Below, in pieces: positions 47,553 through 57,752 of a DNA stretch of 64,000 nt. This DNA is from Herbaspirillum aquaticum. Lineage in GTDB: Bacteria > Pseudomonadota > Gammaproteobacteria > Burkholderiales > Burkholderiaceae_D. A program made the translations under genes and the position numbers. Position 1 is the first letter of the stretch. Each line of letters starts with the position of its first letter. Under the pieces are notes generated by a model. It saw nothing but the letters and a program-made list of their open reading frames with translations. It was not told the DNA's origin and did no database searches. Where the stretch lies: contig NZ_NJGV01000007.1 in NCBI RefSeq assembly GCF_002213425.1, positions 1 to 64,000 of the forward strand. Direction: 5' to 3'.

Positions 47553-48184
47553 TGCACGACAAGACTTCGTTCTCCCTCAAGACCCTGGCGGCGGCCGCAC
47601 TGGCCGCAGCATTGCTGGCCGCCTGCGGCAGTTCGCCGCCGACGCAGTTCTACACGCTGGCGGTACCGGCCGATGGTGCCGCCGCCTGCACGGCCAGCCA
47701 GGGACCGCAGACCTTCATCGAGGTGATGCCGGTGTCGGTGCCGGATCGCCTGGCGCGGCCGCAATTGGTGGTGCGCAGCGATGCCACCCGGGTGGAGGTC
47801 TTGGAGCAGGACCGCTGGTCCTCGCCCTTCAACAATGAGTTGCGCGATGCGCTGGCCGCTGGCGTGGCCGCAAGGCTGGGAGCCATCGACGTCTCGCGCG
47901 GCGGCCGGCCGGCGGACCAGGCCAGCTATCGCATCAATGTGGAATTGCGCGATTTCGACGCAGCCCGCAACGGCCAGGTCCAGGCCAGCTTTGGCTGGAC
48001 CATCACGCGCTCGGATGACCGTCGCGGCGGGGCCTGCCGCCTGACCGTGGTGGAGCCGGTGGGTGGCGGTGCCAATGCCGACGTCGTCGCGGCCACGCAG
48101 AAGGCAGTGGGGCGGGCGGTGCAGGCGATTGCCGATAGCGTGCGAGCTTTGCAGGCGGGGCAGGGTGGGCAGTGCTCCGCGTGA
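47549..48184 (+). CDS. pqiC: PqiC, ABC-type transport auxiliary lipoprotein
   Basis: A 211-residue outer-membrane lipoprotein. A hydrophobic signal segment (residues 11-25) ends in the lipobox LLAAC with the lipidated Cys at position 26. The mature part is the LptE-like/ABC_trans_aux fold: TQFYTLAVPAD and VSVPDRLARPQLVVRSDATRVEV are the usual opening patterns. In E. coli PqiC docks PqiB at the outer membrane. The first two codons are both ATG; 47549 overlaps the PqiB stop. It ends the four-gene pqi operon; no terminator hairpin is evident right after it. Confidence 0.92.
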   Translation: MMHDKTSFSLKTLAAAALAAALLAACGSSPPTQFYTLAVPADGAAACTASQGPQTFIEVMPVSVPDRLARPQLVVRSDATRVEVLEQDRWSSPFNNELRDALAAGVAARLGAIDVSRGGRPADQASYRINVELRDFDAARNGQVQASFGWTITRSDDRRGGACRLTVVEPVGGGANADVVAATQKAVGRAVQAIADSVRALQAGQGGQCSA

Positions 48185-48259
48185 ATTGATATTGAGGGTT
48201 TGCAGAAATCGCTGGCGTTCTGTGATGCATGTAGAATCCCCGACGGGAGGGAATAACCC

Positions 48260-48279
48260 AAATCGGATTGAACCGATTT
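48260..48279 (+). promoter_or_regulatory. Palindrome before the DUF4160/DUF2442 pair
   Basis: AAATCGG at 48260-48266 and CCGATTT at 48273-48279 are exact inverted arms with a 6-base centre, between a TAGAAT -10-like hexamer (48232-48237) and the GTG start at 48295. It could be an operator for self-control or a small hairpin in the leader. Confidence 0.5.
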
Positions 48280-48294
48280 ACTTGAGGGTGACCC

Positions 48295-48555
48295 GTGCCG
48301 ACGATCAGCATGTTTTATGGAATTGTGATCCAGATGTTTTATAGAGATCACGCACCGCCGCATTTTCATGTGCGATATGGCGAATACAAGGCAGTAATTG
48401 ATGTGAGGAAGTTAGCGCTGATGGATGGCCGATTACCTCGAAGAGCCCTGCAATTGGTGCTTGATTGGGCTGAACTGCATCAGGCAGAGTTGATGGAAGA
48501 CTGGATGCTGTGTCAGGAAATGCAGGCTCCCAAGCCGATAGCGCCACTGGAGTGA
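48295..48555 (+). CDS. DUF4160 domain protein
   Basis: An 86-residue protein whose MPTISMFYGIVIQMFYRDHA start and HAPPHFHVRYGEYKAVIDV motif identify DUF4160. The start is a GTG at 48295 behind a GAGGG site. It sits four bases ahead of a DUF2442 gene; these two families are often found side by side, and the pair has been suggested to act as a toxin-antitoxin-like or regulatory unit, but no function is established that I can vouch for. The DNA here has more A/T (GATATTGAGGG, GAAGTTAGCG) and less biased codon use than the surrounding GC-rich genes, a hint of recent gain. Confidence 0.88.
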   Translation: MPTISMFYGIVIQMFYRDHAPPHFHVRYGEYKAVIDVRKLALMDGRLPRRALQLVLDWAELHQAELMEDWMLCQEMQAPKPIAPLE

Positions 48556-48559
48556 TGTC

Positions 48560-48814
48560 ATGGAATGGGATGTCGTTGAAGTCAAACTTTCCGGCGAATA
48601 TGCATTGCAGGTTCGCTTCAGGGATGGCGTGGAAGGGCCGGTCAGGTTTCTTCCGAGTTTCTTTCGCGGGGTCTTTGCTGACCTGCAGGATCCCGAGCAA
48701 TTCAGCCAGGTGCGGTTGGTCGATGGCGTGGTGACCTGGCCTGGTGAGCTGGATCTGGCACCGGACGCCATGCATGATGAGATCAAGCGCAATGGCCAAT
48801 GGCTGCTTGCATGA
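48560..48814 (+). CDS. DUF2442 domain protein
   Basis: An 84-residue protein of the DUF2442 family: it begins WDVVEVKLSGEYALQVRFRDG and ends with VTWPGELDLAPDAMHDEIKR, the two conserved blocks. The ATG at 48560 lies four bases after the DUF4160 stop, so the two are co-translated. A terminator at 48838 ends the unit. The molecular role is unknown; a partner protein or antitoxin role is only suggested by its repeated pairing with DUF4160 in many genomes. Confidence 0.9.
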   Translation: MEWDVVEVKLSGEYALQVRFRDGVEGPVRFLPSFFRGVFADLQDPEQFSQVRLVDGVVTWPGELDLAPDAMHDEIKRNGQWLLA

Positions 48815-48837
48815 TCAAGCCACGATGACCGTACCAA

Positions 48838-48868
48838 AGAAAAAGCCGCTTCCGAGGAAGCGGCTTTT
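48838..48868. terminator. Bidirectional terminator
   Basis: AAAAGCCGCTTCC / GGAAGCGGCTTTT stem with a tiny loop and T or A runs on both sides. Closes the DUF pair and the convergent RhlE gene. Confidence 0.9.
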
Positions 48869-48892
48869 CAACATCAGGACAGCTTGCAGCAA

Positions 48893-50440
48893 TCAGCGAT
48901 CGCCGTAGGAGCGGCGCGGGCCGTCGGCGCGGAAGCCGCCGCCATTGCCCTTGTAGCCACCACCGCCGCCACCTTCGCGACGCGGGCCGTTGCCGGCCGG
49001 CTTGGCGCCGCCGAAGCTGCGGCCTTCGCGGTTGCCACCGAAACCACCTTCACGATTGCCGCCGAAGCCGCCTTCGCGATGGCCGCCTTCACGGTTGCCG
49101 CCGAAGCCACCTTCACGATTGCCACCGAAACCGCCTTCGCGGTTGCCGGCGCCGTAACGCGGGCCGTTGTTGCTGCGGCCATCACCCGGACGCCAGCCGC
49201 CCGGCTTGCGCGGGCTGCGCGGTGCAGCCGACTTCTTCGGCTCGAAACCTTCGACCACATCCACCGGAATGGTCTGCTTGGTGAAGCGCTCGATGCGCTT
49301 GACCTGCATGCCTTCGGCGTGATTGACCAGCGAGATCGCCACGCCATTGCGGCCGGCACGGCCGGTACGGCCGATGCGGTGCACATAGTCTTCAGCGAAC
49401 TTGGGCAGGTCGTAGTTGAACACGTGGGTGATGCCCGGCACGTCGATGCCGCGCGCTGCCACGTCGGTGGCCACCAGCATGCGCACCTGGCCGCGGCGCA
49501 GGCTGTTCAGGGTACGGTTGCGGGCGCCCTGGTGCATGTCGCCATGCAGTGCGGCAGCAGCGAAACCGGCGATGTTCAGGCGATCGGCGATGGTGTCGGC
49601 GTCACGCTTGGTGGCGGTGAAGATCACGGCCTGGTCGATGCTGGTGTCGCGCAGCAGGTGGTCCAGCAGGCGATTCTTGTGCGACAGGTCATCCACGAAG
49701 TGCACGCGCTGCATGATGTTTTCATGACGGGTCGACGAGCTGGCGATCTGGATGGTCAGCGGGTTGTTGGTGATGCGCTTGGCCATGTTGCCGACGACGC
49801 CGTCCAGCGTGGCCGAGAACAGCATGGTCTGGCGGGTGGCCGGGGTCGCAGCGACGATCTTTTCGATGTCATCGATGAAGCCCATGTCCAGCATGCGGTC
49901 GGCTTCGTCCAGCACCAGGATCTGCAGCTGCGAGAAGTCGATCTTGCCCGATTCCATGTGGTCGATCAGGCGGCCCGGGGTCGCCACCAGGATTTCCGGG
50001 TTGCGCGACAGCAGTTGCATCTGCTTCGGATAAGGCATGCCGCCCAGGATGGACACCACGCGCACACGGCGCATGTAGGCACCGTACTTGTCAGTGGCGG
50101 TGGTCACTTGCAGGGCCAGTTCGCGCGTCGGGGTCAGCACCAGCATCTTCGGCTGTGCCGGCTGGTAACGCGGACGCTCGCCACGGGCACGGCTGGCCTG
50201 GCGTTCCTGGTTGGGGGTACGGGCTGCTTGCGGCGCCTGCGGCAGGTCTGCCAGCTGGTGCAGCGACGGCAGCATGAAAGCGGCGGTCTTGCCCGAGCCG
50301 GTCTGCGAGGACACCAGCAGATCCTGGCCGCTGATGGCGGCGGGGATGGCCTTTTCCTGGACCGGGGTCGGGGAGGTATAGCCTGCTTCGGTCAGGGCTT
50401 TGATGATCGAAGGGTTCAGGCCGAGTGCTTCAAAAGTCAT
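48893..50440 (-). CDS. rhlE: DEAD-box RNA helicase, RhlE type
   Basis: A 515-residue cytosolic RNA helicase. Both RecA domains are complete: Q-motif GLNPSIIKALTEAGYTSPTPVQ, Walker A SSQTGSGKT, DEAD, SAT, and motif VI HRIGRTGRAGR. The C-terminal tail of about 115 residues is a Gly/Arg-rich region made of NREGGFGG-type repeats (DNA 49022-49147), likely an RNA-binding or condensate-forming tail. Family work links RhlE-type helicases to cold growth and ribosome assembly; the role here is inferred. The start at 50440 follows AAAGAGATT. Its 5' region appears to be about 300 bases long and contains two hairpins, fitting post-transcriptional control. Confidence 0.93.
   Translation of the reverse strand: MTFEALGLNPSIIKALTEAGYTSPTPVQEKAIPAAISGQDLLVSSQTGSGKTAAFMLPSLHQLADLPQAPQAARTPNQERQASRARGERPRYQPAQPKMLVLTPTRELALQVTTATDKYGAYMRRVRVVSILGGMPYPKQMQLLSRNPEILVATPGRLIDHMESGKIDFSQLQILVLDEADRMLDMGFIDDIEKIVAATPATRQTMLFSATLDGVVGNMAKRITNNPLTIQIASSSTRHENIMQRVHFVDDLSHKNRLLDHLLRDTSIDQAVIFTATKRDADTIADRLNIAGFAAAALHGDMHQGARNRTLNSLRRGQVRMLVATDVAARGIDVPGITHVFNYDLPKFAEDYVHRIGRTGRAGRNGVAISLVNHAEGMQVKRIERFTKQTIPVDVVEGFEPKKSAAPRSPRKPGGWRPGDGRSNNGPRYGAGNREGGFGGNREGGFGGNREGGHREGGFGGNREGGFGGNREGRSFGGAKPAGNGPRREGGGGGGYKGNGGGFRADGPRRSYGDR
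49022..49147. repeat. Tandem repeat coding the RhlE Gly/Arg-rich tail
   Basis: About five degenerate units of roughly 24 bp, each encoding NREGGFGG or a variant (one shortened NREGGH, one NREGRSFGG). Wobble differences between copies show they are not fresh duplications. Confidence 0.75.
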
Positions 50441-50717
50441 AATCTCTTTCGTGAAAGTGAACGCCAGGCACGAGACGGGCGCACGCAAGCGCGCCGGGCA
50501 TCGAGTGCCTGAACGAAAAAAAGCAACGCCAACCGACGAAATGACTATGAAAAATACAAAGAAATTTCGGCACAAAAGCTTTGCGCCGGGACGGCATCAT
50601 CGAGGAATGCCAGGGGCGGGGGGCTTTTACTGGGAACTTGTCGTAATGACAGGTAAGGCTTGCGAAGCTGCTTGGGCAAATACGGCTGGAAACGCTGCAG
50701 GGCAGATTTCACGCCCG

Positions 50718-50757
50718 ATTCGCCTGTGCATTGGTTATTGCAATGCACAAGGCGAAT
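50718..50757. repeat. Hairpin at the 5' end of the rhlE transcript
   Basis: ATTCGCCTGTGCATTG at 50718-50733 pairs with CAATGCACAAGGCGAAT at 50741-50757, 16 bp with a single bulged base and a 7-base loop. No U-tract follows on either strand. Confidence 0.75.
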
Positions 50758-50761
50758 CATA
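50756..50761 (-). promoter_or_regulatory. Candidate -10 box for rhlE
   Basis: TATGAT on the minus strand, with no convincing -35. If used, the hairpin at 50718-50757 forms the very 5' end of the mRNA. Confidence 0.3.
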
Positions 50762-50841
50762 CCCTAAAACATCGAAATTAGCACGAAGCTATTTCGAGAA
50801 ACTGTCTCTTTATTGTGGGGGACGCTTGCTAATTGCGGCAA

Positions 50842-51624
50842 TTACTCTGCCATGCCACCCACGACGCGGGAGAAGCCACCATCCACATAGGTGATTTCGC
50901 CGGTGATGCCCGAGGCCAGGTCGGAGAGCAGGAAGGCCGAGGCATTGCCGACGTCTTCAATGGTGACATTGCGGCGCAGCGGGGCGGTCGCGGCCACGGC
51001 ACCCAGGATCTTGCCGAAGCCCTTGATGCCGCTGGCGGCCAGGGTCTTGATGGGGCCGGCCGAGACGCCATTGACGCGCACGCCCTTGGGGCCCAGCGAT
51101 TCGGCCAGGTAGCGCACCGAGGCTTCCAGCGACGCCTTGGCCAGGCCCATGGTGTTGTAGTTGGGCACCACGCGCTCCGAACCCAGGTAGGTCAGGGTCA
51201 GCAGGGCGGCGTTGGAGGACAGCAGCGGCATGGCCGCCTTGGCCATGGCCGGGAAGCTGTAGGCGGAGATGTCGTGGGCGATCTTGAAACCTTCGCGCGA
51301 GAAACCTTCCAGGAAGTCGCCGGCGATGGCTTCGGAGGGGGCGAAGCCGATGGCGTGCACCAGGCCGTCCAGCTGGCTCCAGGACTTGCCGAGGTCGGCG
51401 AACAGGGCATTGATCTGCTCATCGCTGCCGACGTCGCAGTCGAAGACCAGCTTGCTGTCGAATTCTTCGGCGAACTTGGTGATGCGGTCCTTGAAGCGTT
51501 CACCGACATAGGTGAAGGCCAGTTCAGCGCCTTCGCGCTTGCACGCCTGGGCGATGCCGTAGGCGATGGAACGGTTGGACAGCAAGCCGGTGATCAGGAT
51601 TTTTTTGCCTTGCAGAAATGCCAT
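50842..51624 (-). CDS. fabI: Enoyl-[acyl-carrier-protein] reductase (NADH)
   Basis: Last reduction step of fatty-acid elongation; cytosolic and the target of triclosan in this class. The 260-residue SDR-like protein begins [20 protein letters not shown] with the FabI glycine motif, shows [15 protein letters not shown], and the catalytic pair Tyr-x6-Lys in [11 protein letters not shown]. Length matches FabI. Start at 51624 follows ACGGAGTC. It is alone in its direction; the gene next downstream (rhlE) is separated by 401 bp and has its own promoter region. No terminator hairpin with a U-tract was found behind it. Confidence 0.96.
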   Translation of the reverse strand: MAFLQGKKILITGLLSNRSIAYGIAQACKREGAELAFTYVGERFKDRITKFAEEFDSKLVFDCDVGSDEQINALFADLGKSWSQLDGLVHAIGFAPSEAIAGDFLEGFSREGFKIAHDISAYSFPAMAKAAMPLLSSNAALLTLTYLGSERVVPNYNTMGLAKASLEASVRYLAESLGPKGVRVNGVSAGPIKTLAASGIKGFGKILGAVAATAPLRRNVTIEDVGNASAFLLSDLASGITGEITYVDGGFSRVVGGMAE

Positions 51625-51996
51625 GTTGACTCCGTAGGGTCCGCCGCGTGCGGCGCGCCTCTGGCGGGCAGAAGCAGGCACGGTGCGGCCGGTAAGTGAT
51701 AGCGGCGCCGCGCAGTGGCGGCAGCCGGGGTGGGACAGACCCGGATTGTAGGGGCTTGCGGCAGGCGCGGCAACCTTTGCAGCGCTGCCAGGGCAGGGCG
51801 CGGCGAGCCAGGCCGCATTTGTTAAGTTGCTTTAATTGCTTCCCTGTAATCGCTGCTCTCTTTACAATGCCCCGACACGGAAATCGTTTCCAGATCCCGT
51901 CCTGCAGGCTGCAGGCATTCGGCCGGAGCCCATCAGGCGCGGGACTTGCTTGCCCCCGAGACATCACAGCCCACGAGAGTGCAGACAGACAACCGC
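51625..51996. other. Divergent fabI/yejA control region
   Basis: 372 bp without a gene. A TACAAT hexamer near 51863 could serve yejA. No structured RNA was recognised. Confidence 0.35.
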
Positions 51997-53823
51997 ATGG
52001 TCCCGCCCCTGAAGACAGCCAAGATTTTCCTCTCCTGCCTGCTGGCCGCCGCCCTGGCCCATGGCACCCCGGCCGCCGCCGAGCCTGCCTTTTCCCTGTA
52101 TGACACGCCCAAATACGGGCCCGGCTTCACCCATTTCGATTACGTCAATCCGGATGCACCCCGGCGCGGCACGCTGTACCTGGCCAATCCTGACCGCCGC
52201 ACCAGCTTTGACAAGTTCAATCCCATGTCCATGAAGGGCGTGGCCGCCGCCGGGCTGGACCAGCTGATGCTGGAGACGCTGGCCGTCTCCTCCGCCGACG
52301 AGGTCGCTACCGTCTATGGCCTCCTGGCCGACGATATGAAGCTGGCTGCAGATCGCATGTCGATGACCTTCCACCTCAATCCCAAGGCGCGTTTCAACAA
52401 TGGCGACAAGGTCACCGCCGAGGATGTGAAGTATTCGTTCGACACCCTCATTGCCAAGGGCGCCCCGCAATACAAGTCGGTCTTTGCCGATGTAAAGGGC
52501 TGCGTGGTGGTCGATGCCGCCACGGTGCGCTTTGACTTCGCCAGCAACAACCATGAGTTGCCGCTGATCGTTTCCAGCGTCCCGGTCTTCTCGAAGAAAT
52601 GGGCCCAGGGCACGCCCTTCGACCAGATCCAGCTGACGCCGCCCATCAGCACCGGCCCCTATCTGATCGAGAGCTACGACACCGGCCGCAGCATCATCTA
52701 CAAGCGCAATCCGGACTACTGGGGCAAGGATGTCCCGGCCCGGCGCGGCATGTTCAACTTCGAGCGCATCGTCTACCGCTTCTACAAGGATGACCTGGCA
52801 CGGCTGGAGGCCTTCAAGGCCGGCGAGTTCGATGTGGTGGTGGAATACAGTGCCAAGAACTGGGCACGCAGCTACGCCGGTCCGCAGTTCCGCGACGGGC
52901 GCATCGTCAAGAAGGAATTCAAGCATTCCAACGGCGCCGGCATGCAGGGCTTCGTGATGAACCTGCGGCGTGACCAGTTCAAGGATGTACGGGTGCGCCA
53001 GGCCATCGGGCTGGCGCTGGATTATGAATGGATGAACCGCCAGCTGTTCTACGGCCAGTACACGCGCATCTACTCCTTCTTCAACAACAGCCAGCTGGCA
53101 GCCACCGGCGAACCGCAGGGCGATGAGCTGGCCTTGCTGAAGTCGCTGCAGGCCAAGGGCCTGAAGGTCGATCCGGCCGTCTTCGGTCCGGCACCGGTTC
53201 CTCCCTCGACCAACCCGCCGTCTTCCTTGCGCGCCAACCTGCGCCAGGCGCGCGAACTGCTGGCCCAGGCTGGCTTGGTCTATCGCGATGGCGCCGTGCG
53301 CAATGCCCAGGGTGTGCCGCTGTCCTTCGAGATCCTCGATGACCAGAGTTCGATGTCGCGCGTCATCAGCGTCTTCGCGCGCAACCTGCGCACGCTGGGC
53401 ATCGATGTGGTCCAGCGCAGTGCCGATTACGCGCTGGTGGCCAAGCGCATGGAAGACTTCGATTTCGACATGACCAGCGTGCGCTTCCCCGATACCAGCA
53501 GTCCCGGCAACGAACTGTTCGACATGTTCGGGTCGCGCGCAGCCGACGAAAAGGGTTCCAACAATGCCTGGGGCCTGAAGGACCCGGTGGTGGACCAGCT
53601 GGTGCAGACGGTGGTGGCCGCCGATACGCGGGTCAAGCTCACCGCGGCGGCCCGCGCCCTGGACCGCGTGCTGCTGCACAAATACATCGTGGTGCCGCAC
53701 TGGTATTCGTCCACGCACCGCATCGCCTACCAGAACCGCTTCGGCATTCCGGCGGTGGCGCCGCTGTATTACCAGGCCGATCCCTACGTCATCAGCACCT
53801 GGTGGGAGGAGAAGGCGCGATGA
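51997..53823 (+). CDS. yejA: YejA-type extracellular solute-binding protein (family 5)
   Basis: Periplasmic binding protein of the peptide/nickel family. The 608-residue product has a signal peptide (residues 1 to about 28, KTAKIFLSCLLAAALAHG, then AAAEPAFS), and the SBP_bac_5 fold with YGLLADDMKLAADRMSMTFHL and NNGDKVTAEDVKYSFDTL motifs. The long size and the closing VVPHWYSSTHRIAYQNRFG fit YejA. The ATG at 51997 sits ahead of the signal peptide; TTG and GTG codons upstream in frame are less likely. It is the first gene of yejABEF, an importer that in enteric bacteria takes up microcin C-like peptides; the natural substrate here is unknown. Confidence 0.92.
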   Translation: MVPPLKTAKIFLSCLLAAALAHGTPAAAEPAFSLYDTPKYGPGFTHFDYVNPDAPRRGTLYLANPDRRTSFDKFNPMSMKGVAAAGLDQLMLETLAVSSADEVATVYGLLADDMKLAADRMSMTFHLNPKARFNNGDKVTAEDVKYSFDTLIAKGAPQYKSVFADVKGCVVVDAATVRFDFASNNHELPLIVSSVPVFSKKWAQGTPFDQIQLTPPISTGPYLIESYDTGRSIIYKRNPDYWGKDVPARRGMFNFERIVYRFYKDDLARLEAFKAGEFDVVVEYSAKNWARSYAGPQFRDGRIVKKEFKHSNGAGMQGFVMNLRRDQFKDVRVRQAIGLALDYEWMNRQLFYGQYTRIYSFFNNSQLAATGEPQGDELALLKSLQAKGLKVDPAVFGPAPVPPSTNPPSSLRANLRQARELLAQAGLVYRDGAVRNAQGVPLSFEILDDQSSMSRVISVFARNLRTLGIDVVQRSADYALVAKRMEDFDFDMTSVRFPDTSSPGNELFDMFGSRAADEKGSNNAWGLKDPVVDQLVQTVVAADTRVKLTAAARALDRVLLHKYIVVPHWYSSTHRIAYQNRFGIPAVAPLYYQADPYVISTWWEEKAR

Positions 53824-53893
53824 GGCAAGAGATGAATGAAAAGACCAAGACCCGCGCCCCGCGCGCCGGAGAAGAACGAGGATGGTGGCAGGC

Positions 53894-54964
53894 ATGAATA
53901 TCTGGTCCTACATTTTGAAGCGGGTGCTGCTGATGATCCCCACGCTCTTTGGCGTGGTGGCCATTACCTTTGCGGTGATCCAGTTCGTGCCGGGCGGCCC
54001 GGTGGAGCAAGCGATGCTGGAGATGAAAGGGCGGGGGGGCGGTGGTGAAGCCTCCGGTGGCGGCGCGGCCAGTGGCGCCTCGGCCTATCGCGGACGGCAG
54101 GGCATCGACGAACAGCGCATCGCCGAGATCAAGCAGCTCTACGGTTTCGACAAGCCGCCGGTGGAACGTTTCTGGACCATGCTCAAGGGCTTCCTCACCT
54201 TCGACCTCGGCAAGAGCTTCTATCACCATGGCGATGTCTGGACCCTGGTCAAATCCAAGTTGCCGGTCTCCATCAGCATCGGGCTGTGGACCTTCCTGCT
54301 GAGCTACCTGATCTCGGTGCCGCTGGGCATCGCCAAGGCGGTGCGCGAGGGTAGCCGGTTCGATACGGCCACCACCGGGCTGGTGCTGGTCGGCTATTCC
54401 ATTCCCGGTTTCGTGCTGGGCGTGTTCCTGCTGGTGCTGTTTGCCGGCGGCAGCTTCGTGCAGTGGTTCCCGCTGCGCGGCCTGACTTCGGACAACTGGG
54501 CCAGCCTCTCGTTGACGGGCAAGATCACCGACTACCTGTGGCACATCACCTTGCCGGTCACGGCCTCGGTGATCGGTGCCTTTGCCGTCATCACCATGCT
54601 GACCCGCAACACCTTCCTCGAAGAGATCCGCAAGCAATACGTGCTGACCGCGCGCGCCAAGGGACTCTCCGAGCGCAAGGTGCTGTACAAGCATGTGTTC
54701 CGCAATGCCCTGATCCCGCTGGTGACCGGTTTCCCCTCGGCCTTCATCGCCTCCTTCTTCGCCGGCAGCCTGTTGATCGAGACGCTGTTCTCGCTGGACG
54801 GCATGGGCCTGCTGGCCTATGAATCGGCGATTCGCCGTGACTATCCGGTGGTGATGGGCACGCTGTATCTCTTTACGCTCATCGGCCTGGTGGTCAAGCT
54901 GGTCGGTGACCTTTGCTACGTGTGGGCTGATCCGCGCGTCCAATTCGAAAGCCTGGCGAAATGA
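53894..54964 (+). CDS. yejB: YejB, ABC transporter permease
   Basis: Inner-membrane permease of 356 residues with about six helices, MetI-like BPD domain in the C-terminal half. The EAA loop is visible as RAKGLSERKVLYKHVFRNAL. Near residue 44-65 is a Gly/Ala/Ser-rich insert (MKGRGGGGEASGGGAASGAS) after the first helix, and a QLYGFDKPPVERFWTMLKGF stretch that is a mark of YejB. The ATG at 53894 is preferred; 53882 is possible. yejE overlaps its stop by four bases. Confidence 0.93.
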   Translation: MNIWSYILKRVLLMIPTLFGVVAITFAVIQFVPGGPVEQAMLEMKGRGGGGEASGGGAASGASAYRGRQGIDEQRIAEIKQLYGFDKPPVERFWTMLKGFLTFDLGKSFYHHGDVWTLVKSKLPVSISIGLWTFLLSYLISVPLGIAKAVREGSRFDTATTGLVLVGYSIPGFVLGVFLLVLFAGGSFVQWFPLRGLTSDNWASLSLTGKITDYLWHITLPVTASVIGAFAVITMLTRNTFLEEIRKQYVLTARAKGLSERKVLYKHVFRNALIPLVTGFPSAFIASFFAGSLLIETLFSLDGMGLLAYESAIRRDYPVVMGTLYLFTLIGLVVKLVGDLCYVWADPRVQFESLAK

Positions 54965-56012
54965 GCATGACGACCCCCGCCACTGCCTCCACCCGTTCCA
55001 TTTCACCGAGCCGTCGCATCTGGCTGCGCTTCCGTGCCGACCGAACCGGCTACTGGAGCCTGGTGATCTTTTCCATTCTCTTCATCGTCAGCCTGGGCGC
55101 CGAACTGGTCTCCAACGACAAGCCGCTTGTGGCCAGCTACCAGGGCAAGCTGATGTTCCCGATGCTGAAGGATTATTCAGACAAGCATTTTGGGGGCGAC
55201 TTCGACTCGCCCGCCGACTACCTCGATCCCTTCATCGAGCAGCAATTCCGCAAGGACGGCAATTGGGTCATCTATCCGCTCAATCGCTATGGCTACAACA
55301 CCCTGAACTACTTCGCCAAAGAGCCCAATCCGGCGGCCCCTTCCTCGGAGAACTGGCTGGGCACAGATGACCGTGGCCGTGACGTCTTTGCGCGCCTGCT
55401 CTACGGCTTCCGCGTGTCGGTGCTGTTCGGCATGGCGCTGACTTTCATCGGCGTGGTGCTGGGCGTGGCGGCCGGTGCCGTGCAGGGCTACTTCGCCGGG
55501 CGGACCGACCTCATTACCCAGCGCCTGCTGGAGATCTGGGGCTCGATGCCGGAGCTGTACCTGCTCATCATCTTTTCCTCCATCTTCCAGCCCAGCCTGG
55601 GGCTGCTGCTGGTGCTGCTGTCGCTGTTCGGCTGGATGAGCCTGTCGGACTACGTGCGCGCCGATTTCCTGCGCAACCGCAATCTCGAATACGTGCAGGC
55701 CGCGCGCGCCATGGGCTTGCCCGATCGCCTCATCATCTGGCGTCACGTGCTGCCCAACAGCATGACCACGGTGGTGACCTTCCTGCCTTTCCGCATGAGT
55801 GCGGCCATCCTGGCGCTGACCAGCCTGGACTTCCTCGGCCTGGGCGTGCCGCCGTCCACCCCCAGCCTGGGTGAGCTGCTGGCCCAGGGCAAGAACAACC
55901 TGGATGCCTGGTGGATCGCGGTGGCTACCTTCGTGGTGCTGACCGTGACCCTGCTGCTGCTGACCAATATCGGCAACGGCCTGCGCAACGCCCTGGACGT
56001 ACGGAGGAAGGC

Positions 56013-56016
<4 letters not shown>
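54961..56016 (+). CDS. yejE: YejE, ABC transporter permease
   Basis: Second permease of 351 residues. An N-terminal cytosolic tail and helix precede a long periplasmic segment (about residues 50-135, with SDKHFGGDFDSPADYLDPF, typical of YejE) before the BPD domain, whose EAA loop is ARAMGLPDRLIIWRHVLPNS. It pairs with YejB to form the channel. Overlaps yejB by four bases at its start and yejF by four at its end (ATGA at 56013). Confidence 0.93.
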
Positions 56017-57602
<1,586 letters not shown>

Positions 57603-57612
57603 AGGTCTCGCC

Positions 57613-57656
57613 AAAAAGAAAACCCGAAGTCCGGATCAGCTCCGGGTCTTCGGGTC
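57613..57656 (-). terminator. Terminator of mltD
   Basis: ACCCGAAG-CCGG stem with a small bulge and short loop, followed on the minus strand by TTTTCTTTTTGG. The plus strand side has no T-run, so it chiefly serves mltD. Confidence 0.75.
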
Positions 57657-57752
57657 CATGCAGACTGCAATCTTTTTCTTGTTCCGTGCTCAAGGCGCGT
57701 CTTGTTGTGATGGGCGGTCAAGCCGCCCGGGTCTCCTCCGGTTTCCTCCGGA

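Larger units (their letters stand above)
50441..50841. other. 401-bp gap: long 5' region of rhlE
   Basis: Shared by fabI (ending at 50842) and the rhlE start. A TATGAT -10-like box (50756-50761, minus strand) is placed such that transcription would begin at about 50749 and produce a leader near 300 bases. The leader holds the hairpin at 50718-50757, a second inverted repeat (GGCACAAA near 50567 with the following GCTTTGCGCC), and an A-rich stretch before the start. No gene was seen. Confidence 0.45.

Noticed and set aside
49022-49147. CRISPR-like short regular repeats
   Set aside because: They encode protein repeats in frame in RhlE, have no spacers and differ mainly at wobble positions.
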